From: Rhizobiales bacterium 2SD
GTDB lineage: Bacteria > Pseudomonadota > Alphaproteobacteria > Rhizobiales > Beijerinckiaceae
DNA: 64,000 nt
Assembly: GCA_005502805.1 (NCBI GenBank)
Contig: SCMY01000001.1
Location: forward strand, 124,001-188,000
Direction of reading: 5' to 3'
Shown: positions 35,708 to 43,739 of the stretch, piece after piece
How the letters are laid out: each line of letters starts with the position of its first letter
Numbering within the stretch: the first letter of the stretch is position 1
The notes under the pieces: model-generated
Databases searched by the model: none
What the model was told of the DNA's origin: nothing
Seen by the model: only the letters and a program-made list of their open reading frames with translations
Made by a program: the position numbers and the translations under genes

Positions 35708-36469
35708 CTATTCCGCCAGCCGTGCCGTCCGTTCGATATGCTCGGCCGCGGCGCTGATGTCCTCGATCAGCGCCTGCCGCGCCGCAGCCGGGTCGCGCCG
35801 CCGCAAGGCATCCAGCAATTGTGCGTGCGCGACGACGGCGCTGCCGCCATCGAGCCGCTTCGGCTCGTGCCGCATGTCGAGATAGAGGATCGGTCCGACT
35901 TTCAGCCAAAGCCGGGAGATCATCTCGATCAGCGAGGGCATGCCGGCGGCTTCGTAGAGCGCGAAATGCAGGTCGCGATTGGCGGCGACTGCGGCTGCCG
36001 GATCCGGTGGATCCTTCGCTGCCGCCAGGAACTCCGCCTCGTGCCGGGCAACTGCAGCGATCTGTGCGTCGGTAATGGCCTTCGCAGCCTCCTCGGCCGC
36101 AAAGCCCTCGACCACTAGCCTGATCCGGGTGAGTTCGCGGAACTGCGCCAGCGTCAGCACCGGCACGCGCACCGCCCGGCCCGGCAGAACCTCCAGCGCC
36201 TTGTCCGCCGCGAGCCGGCTGACCGCCTCGCGCACCGGCATCATCGAGACGCCGAGCGCCTCGGCGACGCGCCTCAACGAAAGCTTCTCGCCCGGCGCCA
36301 ACCGCCCGGCGATCAGCAACGCCCGGAGCTCGCCGGTGACGCGCTCGCCAAGTGTCTCGTGCTGGAGCGAGCCGACCTCGTCGAGCGCCGACAGCTCTCC
36401 CGCCTTCCCCGCTCCTGGGGAGGCAGGCCGCGATTGCGGCGCAACAGAGGGCTGGACTCGGGCAACCAT
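35708..36469 (-). CDS. GntR-family regulator with FCD domain
   Basis: A ligand-responsive repressor of about 253 residues. The winged-helix part has LGERVTGELRALLIAGRLAPGE and LSLRRVAEALGVSMMPVREAVSRL, and the C-terminal FCD ligand domain contains RIRLVVEGFAAEEAAKAI and LHFALYEAAGMPSLIEMI. The start is set to ATG 36469; the alternative ATG at 36493 would place the candidate operator inside the gene. It is transcribed away from the ABC importer operon with about 117 bases between starts and probably controls both sides, responding to the imported acid. Confidence 0.9.
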   Translation of the reverse strand: MVARVQPSVAPQSRPASPGAGKAGELSALDEVGSLQHETLGERVTGELRALLIAGRLAPGEKLSLRRVAEALGVSMMPVREAVSRLAADKALEVLPGRAVRVPVLTLAQFRELTRIRLVVEGFAAEEAAKAITDAQIAAVARHEAEFLAAAKDPPDPAAAVAANRDLHFALYEAAGMPSLIEMISRLWLKVGPILYLDMRHEPKRLDGGSAVVAHAQLLDALRRRDPAAARQALIEDISAAAEHIERTARLAE

Positions 36470-36483
36470 GTCTGCCAACCTAA

Positions 36484-36495
36484 CTGTGATCACAG
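36484..36495. promoter_or_regulatory. Candidate GntR operator, perfect palindrome
   Basis: CTGTGATCACAG is a perfect 12-base palindrome 15 bases upstream of the regulator's preferred ATG and 91 bases upstream of the importer start. FCD-type GntR proteins commonly bind short palindromes in their own promoter regions. Assignment is by position only. Confidence 0.45.
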
Positions 36496-36586
36496 ATCAC
36501 GACAAGCGGTCCAAGACCGCGGAGTGAAGAAGACGATCCACGCGATCCGACGCCGAAGAGCGCGGGCGAGTTCTGGGAGGAACGGA

Positions 36587-37846
36587 ATGTCAGAGCAGTC
36601 AAGGATCAAGGGCCTCTCGCGTCGTCAGACGCTCGTCGGGCTCGGCGCGACGGCCACCGGCCTCGTCGCCAGCCCGGCGATCATTCTCGCGCAGACGTCG
36701 GAGGCGATCCGCTTCGGGCACCTGACGCCGCGCACCGGCTTCCTCGGCCCGCTCGGCGAATACGGCGTCATGGCCGCCGATCTCGCCGCCGAGGAGATCA
36801 ATGCCGCCGGCGGCATCAACGGCCGCAAGCTCGAACTGCTCAAGGAAGACTCCGTCAATCCGCAGACGGCCTCGACCAAGGCCGAGCGCATGTTCGAGCG
36901 TGACCAGGTCGCCTGTATCATCGGCGAGATCTCCTCGGCGTCCTGCCTGACGATCTCGCAGGTCGCGGCGCGCAACAAGAAGCTGTTCTTCAACACCGGC
37001 GGCAATTCCGACGCCCTGCGCGGCGAGAGCTGCAACCGCTACATGTTCCATGTCGAGCACCAGAACTCGATGTATGTGAAGAGCGCCGGCCGCTCGCTGC
37101 TGGCGCAGGGTCTGGTCAAGGGCAAGAAGTGGTTCTCGCTCACCGCCGACTACGCCTTCGGCCATGACCTCAGCAAGGTCGCCAAGCGCTTCATGGAAGC
37201 CAATGGCGGCCAGTTCGCCGCCGACAAGCTGGTGCCGACCGACGCGACCGACTTCTCGGCGCTGCTGCTGGAGATCCGGGCGGCCAAGCCCGATCTCGTC
37301 ATCTCCAATCTCGCCGGCAATCAGATCACCAACTTCCTCAAGCAGTATTCCGAATTCGGCCTGACCTTCCCGGTCGCCGGCTTCGGCTTCGACACCGCCC
37401 TCGCCTGGGCCGCCGGCAAGGACAATTTCGGCGGCATCTGGCCCTGCGTCTGGCATCACCTGATCGACACGCCCTCCAGCAAGGCCTTCGTCGCCGCCTT
37501 CACCAAGAAATACGGCAAGCCGCCGGAGAACCAGGCCTGGGGCGATTATGTCGGCGTCAAGGTCATGGCCCAGTCGATGAACGAGCTGAAGTCGACCGAC
37601 ACCGCCAAGATCCTCGAGCATCTCGAGAAGGGCGCCAAGTTCGACGTGATGAAGCCGCGCCAGGGCTATTTCCGCGCCTCCGACCATCAGCTGATCAGCG
37701 AGATGTACACGATCACCGCCCTGCCGGCGGCGCAGGTCAAGAACCAGTGGGACCTCTTCACCTCCTCGCCGCCGGTCCCCGGCCCGAACGAGGACATGGA
37801 GGTGATCGCCACCCAGGGCGACGAAGCCGTCTGCAAGATGAGCTGA
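36587..37846 (+). CDS. Periplasmic substrate-binding protein of a Liv-type ABC importer
   Basis: A 419-residue type I periplasmic binding protein. The N-terminus LSRRQTLVGLGATATGLVAS followed by PAIILAQT is a twin-arginine signal, so it is likely exported folded. The mature part begins EAIRFGHLTPRTGFLGPLG and has INAAGGINGRKLELLKEDSV, typical of amide- and branched-chain-amino-acid-like binding proteins. ATG at 36587 has a GGGAGGA upstream. It leads an operon with the permeases, dehydrogenase and BKACE, which suggests a small carboxylic acid as ligand rather than leucine. The ligand is not readable from sequence. Confidence 0.9.
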   Translation: MSEQSRIKGLSRRQTLVGLGATATGLVASPAIILAQTSEAIRFGHLTPRTGFLGPLGEYGVMAADLAAEEINAAGGINGRKLELLKEDSVNPQTASTKAERMFERDQVACIIGEISSASCLTISQVAARNKKLFFNTGGNSDALRGESCNRYMFHVEHQNSMYVKSAGRSLLAQGLVKGKKWFSLTADYAFGHDLSKVAKRFMEANGGQFAADKLVPTDATDFSALLLEIRAAKPDLVISNLAGNQITNFLKQYSEFGLTFPVAGFGFDTALAWAAGKDNFGGIWPCVWHHLIDTPSSKAFVAAFTKKYGKPPENQAWGDYVGVKVMAQSMNELKSTDTAKILEHLEKGAKFDVMKPRQGYFRASDHQLISEMYTITALPAAQVKNQWDLFTSSPPVPGPNEDMEVIATQGDEAVCKMS

Positions 37847-37854
37847 GCGCTCAG

Positions 37855-37962
37855 CGTCATTCTCGGGCGAAGCGTAGCGCAGACCCGGGAATCTCATGAC
37901 GGGAAGGCGCCGGCTGGCGCCTCCTTCGGCCAGAGATGCTCGGGTCAAGCCCGAACATGACG
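37855..37962. repeat. Intergenic palindromic repeat (REP-like)
   Basis: The element starts CGTCATTCTCGGGCG, contains ACCCGGGAATCTCATGACG, and ends with a hairpin GCTCGGGT-CAA-GCCCGA and CATGACGG. It lies between the binding-protein and permease genes, as often seen in Liv-type operons where the first gene is made in excess. It shares its outer CGTCAT/ATGACG arms with the repeat at 34784. Confidence 0.75.
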
Positions 37963-38005
37963 GCACAGCACGTCACCCATCGCGCAATCCAGCAAAGGCC
38001 ATCCC

Positions 38006-38881
38006 TTGCTCACCCTTTTCATCCAGCAGGTGCTGAACGGGCTGCTCGACGGGGTCTATTACCTCCTGATCGCGCTCGGCCTGTCGCTGATCTTCTCGCT
38101 CGGCGGCATCGTCAACCTGGCGCATGGCGCCTTCTATGCGATCGGCGCCTATCTCACGATCGTGCTCGCCCCCCATATCGGCTTCGGCGGCGCCATCGTC
38201 GCGTCGCCCGTGCTGGTCGCGCTGATCGGCATCGTCATCGAGCGCGGGCTCTTTCAACGCTTCTACCGGGCCGATCCAATCCTCTCGCTGCTATTGACCT
38301 TCGGCCTCGCCATGGTCGCCGAGCAGAGCTTACGCATGATCTTCGGCGCGCCGCCGCTCTCCTTCTCGATCCCGCCTGCCCTGCGCGGCCAGCTCTTCAT
38401 CGGCGACTTCATCTATTCGCGCTATCGGGCGCTGCTGATCCTGATCGCGGCCGCCTGCGTGCTCGGCCTCTGGTTCCTGCTGCAGCGCACCGCCTTCGGC
38501 CGCGTCGTGCGTGCGGGCGTGCAGAACCCCGACATGGTCGGCGCGCTCGGCATCTCGCTGCAGCCCTACATGATGACGGTCGCCGGCATCGGCATCGGCC
38601 TCGCGGGCCTCGCCGGCGTGCTGCTCGCGCCGATCTATTCGATCCATCCGGCCATGGGCCAGGAGATCATCACCCCGGCCTTCGTCGTCGTCGTCATCGG
38701 CGGGCTCGGCTCCTTCTGGGGCGTCGTCGTCGCCGCGCTAATGGTCGGCCTGGTCAAGGGCATCACCATCGGCCTCGGCCTGACGCAATGGTCGACCGCG
38801 GTGATCTACCTGATGATGCTGCTCGTCCTGCTCTTCCGTCCGCGCGGCCTGTTCGGCGAGCGCATCCAGCGCTTCGAGTGA
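38006..38881 (+). CDS. Liv-type ABC importer permease (LivH-like)
   Basis: A 291-residue inner-membrane permease with about eight hydrophobic segments. QVLNGLLDGVYYLLIALGLSL and GIVNLAHGAFYAIGAYL are the standard LivH opening, and NPDMVGALGISLQPYM is the region that contacts the ATPase. The start is TTG at 38006, preceded by AAAGG; no ATG is available. It is followed after seven bases by the fused permease-ATPase gene. Confidence 0.92.
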   Translation: MLTLFIQQVLNGLLDGVYYLLIALGLSLIFSLGGIVNLAHGAFYAIGAYLTIVLAPHIGFGGAIVASPVLVALIGIVIERGLFQRFYRADPILSLLLTFGLAMVAEQSLRMIFGAPPLSFSIPPALRGQLFIGDFIYSRYRALLILIAAACVLGLWFLLQRTAFGRVVRAGVQNPDMVGALGISLQPYMMTVAGIGIGLAGLAGVLLAPIYSIHPAMGQEIITPAFVVVVIGGLGSFWGVVVAALMVGLVKGITIGLGLTQWSTAVIYLMMLLVLLFRPRGLFGERIQRFE

Positions 38882-38888
38882 GGCCGAC

Positions 38889-41414
38889 ATGACCAGCTCC
38901 CAGCGCGATTACCTCCCGCTCGTCCTTGCCGCCATCGGCCTCAGCCTGCTGCCCTCGCTGATGCATGCAGTCGGGCTCGGCACCACCTCGGCCACCGAGG
39001 TCGTGGTCTTCGCCATCGCCTGCATGGCGCTCAATATCCTCGTCGGCACAACCGGGCTCGTTTCCTTCGGCCATGGCGCCTGGTTCGGCATCGCCGCCTA
39101 TGCCGCCGGCCTGATCCAGCGCAACTGGCTGCCCGGCCAGTTCGCCCTGCCGATCCTGCTCGCCGTCGCGCTCGTCGCGCTGATCGCCTTTGCCTTCGGC
39201 GCACTGATCCTGCGCCGGCGCGGCGTCTATTTCTCGCTGCTGACGCTGGCGCTCGCCGCCATGGTCTATTCGATCGCCTTCCGCTGGACCTCGGTCACCG
39301 GCGGCGAGGATGGTCTCGGCGGCATCAAGCGCCCGCTCTTTGCCGGCATCGATTTCGAGACCGCCCTACCCTTCTACATGCTGGTCGCGACCATCGGCTT
39401 CGCCGTGGTCTACGGGCTCTGGCGTTTCCAGCGCTCGCCGGTCGGCACCGTGCTGGTCGCCATCCGCGAGAACGAGCAGCGCGCCCGCTTCCTCGGCTAC
39501 GCCACCACCCGCTACAAGCTCGTCGCCTTCACCGTCTCGGCAGCGCTGACCGGTCTTGCCGGCACGCTCCTGCTCTTCAACAACCGCATGACCTCGGCCG
39601 AGCCGATCTCGGTCGCCTTCTCCGGCGAGTTGCTGGCGATGGTGGTGATCGGCGGCATGCGCTCCTTCCTCGGCCCGGCGCTGGGCGCGCTCTTCTTCGT
39701 CGTCTTCCGCGACTATCTCTCCAGCGTCACCGAGAACTGGCTGTTCTGGTTCGGCCTGCTCTTCGTCGCCTTCATCGTGTTCTCGCCCGACGGCCTCGTC
39801 GGCGTCGGCCAGCGCCTCCTCAAGCCATTCCGCAAACAGGCCGCAGAGGATGCGGCGATGTCGGCCCGCAAGGCCGGCGCGGTTGAGCTCCCCGCCTTCA
39901 TGAAGCCGGCCGATGCCGGCGACGGCACGATCCTGACCGCGACCGGCCTCGCCAAGAGCTTCGGCGGCATCAAGGCGGTCGAGAACGTCGATATCGCCAT
40001 GCGCGACCGCAAGCTGCATGCGCTGATCGGCCCGAACGGCGCCGGCAAGACCACCGCCTTCAACCTGATCTCTGGCATGTTCACGCCCGATCGCGGGCAG
40101 GTCCGCTTGCGCGAGCGCGACATTGCCGGCCTTTCGCCCGAGGCGATTACGCGGGCCGGCATCGGCCGCGCCTTCCAGATCACCAATCTCTTCCCGGCGC
40201 TCTCCGTCGCCGAGAATGTCCGCCTCGCCGTGCAGGCGCGGGCGCCGGAGCGCTTCGGCCTCTGGCAGGCGGCAGGCGGCCTCGATCAGGTCAATGACGA
40301 GACCCGCCAGGTCATCGCGACCATGGGCCTCTCCGGCATCGAAGCGGCGGAAGCCGGCTCGCTCAGCTATGGCGGCCAGCGCCTGCTCGACATGTCGCTC
40401 GCACTAGCAACGAGCCCGCGCGTGCTCCTGCTCGACGAGCCGCTCGCCGGTCTCGCGGCGGCCGAGCGCGAGCGTGTCGGCAACCTGATCAAGTCGATCT
40501 CGACCGACCTGCCGGTGCTGCTGGTCGAGCACGACATCGACCGCGTCTTCGCCATCGCCGACCATGTCACGGTGATGAACGAGGGCTCGGTGCTGGTCGA
40601 CGGCACGGTCGAGGACGCCCGCTCCTCGCCCAAGGTGCAGGAGGTCTATATCGGCTCCGGCGCCCATGCGCTGGCCGAGAAGCCGCGTGAGAGCGCCGCC
40701 GGCGACAAGGTCCTGCTCGGTCTCGACAAGATCGACACCTTCTATGGCAAGAGCCACATCCTGCGGCAGGTCAGCTTCGGCGTGCACGAGAACGAGATCG
40801 TCGCGCTGCTCGGCCGCAACGGCGCCGGCAAGTCGACCTTGCTCAAGACCATCACCGGTATCGCCCCGCCGGCGTCCGGCTCGATCAGCCTCGCCGGCAG
40901 CGACATCGCCCGCCTGCCGCCGGCCCAGATCGCCCGCGCCGGCATCGCCTATGTCCCGCAGGGGCGCGGCCTGTTCGCTGGCATGAGCGTCAAGGACAAT
41001 ATGGAGCTCGGCCGCCTGCGCCGCCGCACCGGCAACGGCACGCATTGGGAGGACGAGAAGATCTTCTCCTTCTTCCCGCGCATCAAGGAGCGCTGGCAGT
41101 CGCCGGCCGACTATCTCTCCGGCGGCGAGCAGCAGATGGTTGCGGTCGCGCGCGCCCTCTCCGGCGACACCAAGGTCCTCCTGCTCGACGAGCCCTTCGA
41201 GGGCCTGGCGCCGGCCGTGGTCGAGGAATTGTTCGAGGCCTTCGACAAGCTGCGCAAGGAGATCGCCATCGTCATCGTCGACCATCATCTCGACCTGGCG
41301 CTGGCGCTCTCCGACCGCACCGTCGTGCTCGAGCGCGGCCAGGTCACCCATATCGGCCCCTCGCGGGCGCTGAGCCAGGACCTTGCGCTGCGGCGGCAGG
41401 TGCTGTGGCTTTGA
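38889..41414 (+). CDS. Triple fusion: LivM-like permease, LivG-like and LivF-like ATPases
   Basis: A single 841-residue chain carrying three subunits. Residues 1-320 are a LivM permease (ALNILVGTTGLVSFGHGAWF and about eight hydrophobic segments). Residues about 350-595 are the first ATPase, with GPNGAGKTT near 381, a Q-loop and LSYGGQRLLDMSLAL, then VLLLDEPLAGL. Residues about 610-841 are the second, with GRNGAGKST near 641, YLSGGEQQMVAVARAL and VLLLDEPFEGL. Both ATPases keep their catalytic motifs. With the LivH-like protein only two polypeptides make the membrane complex. Partial fusions are known; the full triple one is less usual. Confidence 0.93.
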   Translation: MTSSQRDYLPLVLAAIGLSLLPSLMHAVGLGTTSATEVVVFAIACMALNILVGTTGLVSFGHGAWFGIAAYAAGLIQRNWLPGQFALPILLAVALVALIAFAFGALILRRRGVYFSLLTLALAAMVYSIAFRWTSVTGGEDGLGGIKRPLFAGIDFETALPFYMLVATIGFAVVYGLWRFQRSPVGTVLVAIRENEQRARFLGYATTRYKLVAFTVSAALTGLAGTLLLFNNRMTSAEPISVAFSGELLAMVVIGGMRSFLGPALGALFFVVFRDYLSSVTENWLFWFGLLFVAFIVFSPDGLVGVGQRLLKPFRKQAAEDAAMSARKAGAVELPAFMKPADAGDGTILTATGLAKSFGGIKAVENVDIAMRDRKLHALIGPNGAGKTTAFNLISGMFTPDRGQVRLRERDIAGLSPEAITRAGIGRAFQITNLFPALSVAENVRLAVQARAPERFGLWQAAGGLDQVNDETRQVIATMGLSGIEAAEAGSLSYGGQRLLDMSLALATSPRVLLLDEPLAGLAAAERERVGNLIKSISTDLPVLLVEHDIDRVFAIADHVTVMNEGSVLVDGTVEDARSSPKVQEVYIGSGAHALAEKPRESAAGDKVLLGLDKIDTFYGKSHILRQVSFGVHENEIVALLGRNGAGKSTLLKTITGIAPPASGSISLAGSDIARLPPAQIARAGIAYVPQGRGLFAGMSVKDNMELGRLRRRTGNGTHWEDEKIFSFFPRIKERWQSPADYLSGGEQQMVAVARALSGDTKVLLLDEPFEGLAPAVVEELFEAFDKLRKEIAIVIVDHHLDLALALSDRTVVLERGQVTHIGPSRALSQDLALRRQVLWL

Positions 41415-41451
41415 GCAGACCTCCTCCTTCGACTGCCATGGACAGGATCGC

Positions 41452-42393
41452 ATGACCAAGATCGCCATCGTCGGCTCGGGCCTGATCGGCCGCGCCTGGG
41501 CCACCGTCTTCGCCAGCCATGGCTTCGAGGTCGCGCTGCATGATGTGAAGCCGGAGGCCGCCAAGGCCGCCCGCATCCATATCGGCAAGAACCTGAAGGA
41601 GCTCGCCGGCCACGGCCTCGTCGACGATCCCGCGGGCTCGCTCGCCCGCATCCGTGTTGCGAAAGACCTCGCCGACGCTCTGAAGGGCGTCGCGCTGGTT
41701 CAGGAGAACGGACCGGAGACGGTCGAGGCCAAGCGCGAACTCTTCGCGCAGATGGACGCGCTCGCGCCGGCCTCCGCGATCCTGGCCTCCTCGACCTCCT
41801 TCATCATGGCTTCGACCTTCTCGGAGGCATTGAAGGGTCGCGCCCGCTGCCTCGTCGCCCACCCGGTCAACCCGCCGCATCTGGTGCCGATCGTCGAGCT
41901 GGCGCCGGCGCCCTGGACCGATGCCAAGGTCGTCGCCAAAGCCAAGCGCCTCTACGAGCAGGCCGGCCAGGTCGCGATCACCTTGCGCAAGGAGAAGCCC
42001 GGCTTCGTGCTCAACCGCTTGCAGGCGGTGCTGCTGGCCGAGGCCTTCCGCCTCGTCGGCGAGGGCGTCGCCAGCGCCGAGGATGTCGATAAGACCATCC
42101 GCGACGGGCTCGGCCTGCGCTGGTCCTTCATGGGTCCGTTCGAGACGATCGAGCTCAATGCGCCCGGCGGGATCCCCGACTACTGCGCGCGCTATTCGGA
42201 ATCGCTCGACCGCATGGTCAAATCCTCCGAAGGGCTCGGCAACCCGTTCAAGCCGGAGACGGTCGCCGAGGTCATGCGCGAATGGCGCGGCGCGCAGGAC
42301 GCGACGCGCATCAAGCGCGTCAGCGACTGGCGCGACAGCCGCCTCGCCGCGTTGCAGGCGCACAAGCGCGCGGCGAAGCGCAAGCCGGCGTGA
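41452..42393 (+). CDS. 3-hydroxyacid dehydrogenase (CryL/L-gulonate 3-dehydrogenase type)
   Basis: A 313-residue NAD-dependent enzyme of the 3-hydroxyacyl-CoA dehydrogenase fold. IAIVGSGLIGRAWA binds NAD, and the catalytic Ser near 115 (ASSTSF), His137 and Glu149 lie in VAHPVNPPHLVPIVEL. GFVLNRLQAVLLAEAFRLV and LNAPGGIPDYCARYSE resemble lambda-crystallin/L-gulonate 3-dehydrogenase more than bacterial L-carnitine dehydrogenase. It would oxidise a free beta-hydroxy acid to the beta-keto acid, the substrate class of the BKACE gene that follows after 35 bases. ATG 41452 follows CAGGATCGC. Confidence 0.85.
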   Translation: MTKIAIVGSGLIGRAWATVFASHGFEVALHDVKPEAAKAARIHIGKNLKELAGHGLVDDPAGSLARIRVAKDLADALKGVALVQENGPETVEAKRELFAQMDALAPASAILASSTSFIMASTFSEALKGRARCLVAHPVNPPHLVPIVELAPAPWTDAKVVAKAKRLYEQAGQVAITLRKEKPGFVLNRLQAVLLAEAFRLVGEGVASAEDVDKTIRDGLGLRWSFMGPFETIELNAPGGIPDYCARYSESLDRMVKSSEGLGNPFKPETVAEVMREWRGAQDATRIKRVSDWRDSRLAALQAHKRAAKRKPA

Positions 42394-42428
42394 GTTTCAG
42401 GATTTAGGGATCAGCGAAGGACTATCGC

Positions 42429-43361
42429 ATGGCCAAGAACCGCAAAGTCATCATCACCTGCGCCGTCACCGGCGCGATCCATACACCCTCGATGTCGCCC
42501 TATCTGCCGGTGACGCCCGACGAGATCATCGATGCGGCGGTCGGTGCGGCCGAGGCCGGCGCGGCTCTGGTCCATGTCCACGCCCGCAATCCCAAGACCG
42601 GCCAGCCCGACCAGTCGCCCGAGGCCTTCGAGCCCTTCCTCAAGGTGATCAAGCAGCGCTCCAACTGCGTCATCAACATCACCACCGGCGGCGCCCCGAC
42701 CATGCTGGTCGAGGAGCGCCTCAAGCCTTGCGCCCATTTCAAGCCCGAGGTCGCCTCGCTCAACATGGGCTCGATGAATTTCGGGCTCTACCCGATGCTG
42801 AACCGCTTCAAGGAGTTCAAGCATGACTGGGAGCGGCCCTATCTCGAGGGCTCGAACGACCGTGTGTTCAAGAACACCTTCAAGGACATCGAGAACATCC
42901 TGACCACCTGCGCCGAGAACGGCACGCGCTTCGAGATCGAATGCTACGATATCGGCCATCTCTACACGCTGGCCCATTTCGTCGATCGCGGGCTGGTGAA
43001 GCCGCCCTTCTTCGTCCAGTCGGTCTTCGGCCTGCTCGGCGGCATCGGCCCGCATCCCGAGGACGTCGCCCATATGAAGCGCACCGCCGACCGGCTCTTC
43101 GGCGACGACTATCACTGGTCCGTGCTCGGCGCCGGCCGCCACCAGCTCCCGATTGCGGCGATGGCCGTCGCGATGGGCGGCAACCTGCGCGTCGGCCTCG
43201 AGGATTCGCTCTGGCTCGGCCCCGGCCAGCTCGCCAAATCGAACGCCGACCAGGTCCGCGCCGCCCGCAAGATCATCGAGGGCCTCGGCTTGGAGATCGC
43301 GACCCCGGACGACGCCCGCGAACAGCTCCAGCTCAAGGGCGCCGACAAGGTCGCGTTCTAA
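42429..43361 (+). CDS. Beta-keto acid cleavage enzyme (BKACE, formerly DUF849)
   Basis: A 310-residue zinc enzyme. BKACE proteins join a beta-keto acid with acetyl-CoA and split it to acetoacetate and a new acyl-CoA. The zinc histidines H49 and H51 are in LVHVHARNPKTGQP; ITCAVTGAIHTPSMSPYLPV, NITTGGAP, EIECYDIGHL and LGGIGPHPEDV are family marks. Length is normal. It ends the operon after the dehydrogenase, and a palindromic repeat starts right at its stop. The substrate depends on pocket residues I cannot score by eye. Confidence 0.92.
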   Translation: MAKNRKVIITCAVTGAIHTPSMSPYLPVTPDEIIDAAVGAAEAGAALVHVHARNPKTGQPDQSPEAFEPFLKVIKQRSNCVINITTGGAPTMLVEERLKPCAHFKPEVASLNMGSMNFGLYPMLNRFKEFKHDWERPYLEGSNDRVFKNTFKDIENILTTCAENGTRFEIECYDIGHLYTLAHFVDRGLVKPPFFVQSVFGLLGGIGPHPEDVAHMKRTADRLFGDDYHWSVLGAGRHQLPIAAMAVAMGGNLRVGLEDSLWLGPGQLAKSNADQVRAARKIIEGLGLEIATPDDAREQLQLKGADKVAF

Positions 43362-43739
43362 AGCATTTTCGAGCGAAGTGGACATCGGTTCGCGTGAAGA
43401 AAATGCGATAAAACAAAGACCTAGAGCAATTCCGCAATTCGGGGAATTGCGAAATTGCTCTAGCCCTCCGATCCGGTCAGCTCGAACGACAGGGCATGCT
43501 TTTGCGAAGGCCGAACGGACATGTCCGGCCTTCGCGAGCAAGGTCTATGGGATCGGCTCGACGCCGCCAGCCGGATGCGCTCCCCTGGCCGAAGCTCTGG
43601 ACGCGCCAGCTTCCGAAGTGGTAGCCCATCGCGCGATGACCGATGAACACCGAGACGCCGCGCCTGGCCACCAGCTGTGGCAGCGCCATCATCGCAGCCC
43701 GAGGCCCCTCGCCTCCGTCGGCTCGGACTGCGATCGCGC
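43362..43739. repeat. Gene-free gap with an interspersed palindromic repeat
   Basis: The first 100 bases are a repeat widely seen between genes in Hyphomicrobiales: GCATTTTC (43363-43370) pairs with GAAAATGC (43399-43406), then TAGAGCAATT...AATTGCTCTA (43422-43462) forms a long hairpin with an inner GCAATTC-GGG-GAATTGC. It could terminate the BKACE operon. The remaining 277 bases show nothing I can name; a promoter for the FAD protein is expected there. Confidence 0.8.

Noticed and set aside
41452..43361. L-carnitine degradation as the specific pathway
   Set aside because: The dehydrogenase reads closer to lambda-crystallin/L-gulonate 3-dehydrogenase, and no betainyl-CoA thioesterase is present; a BKACE route for an unknown acid is kept instead.
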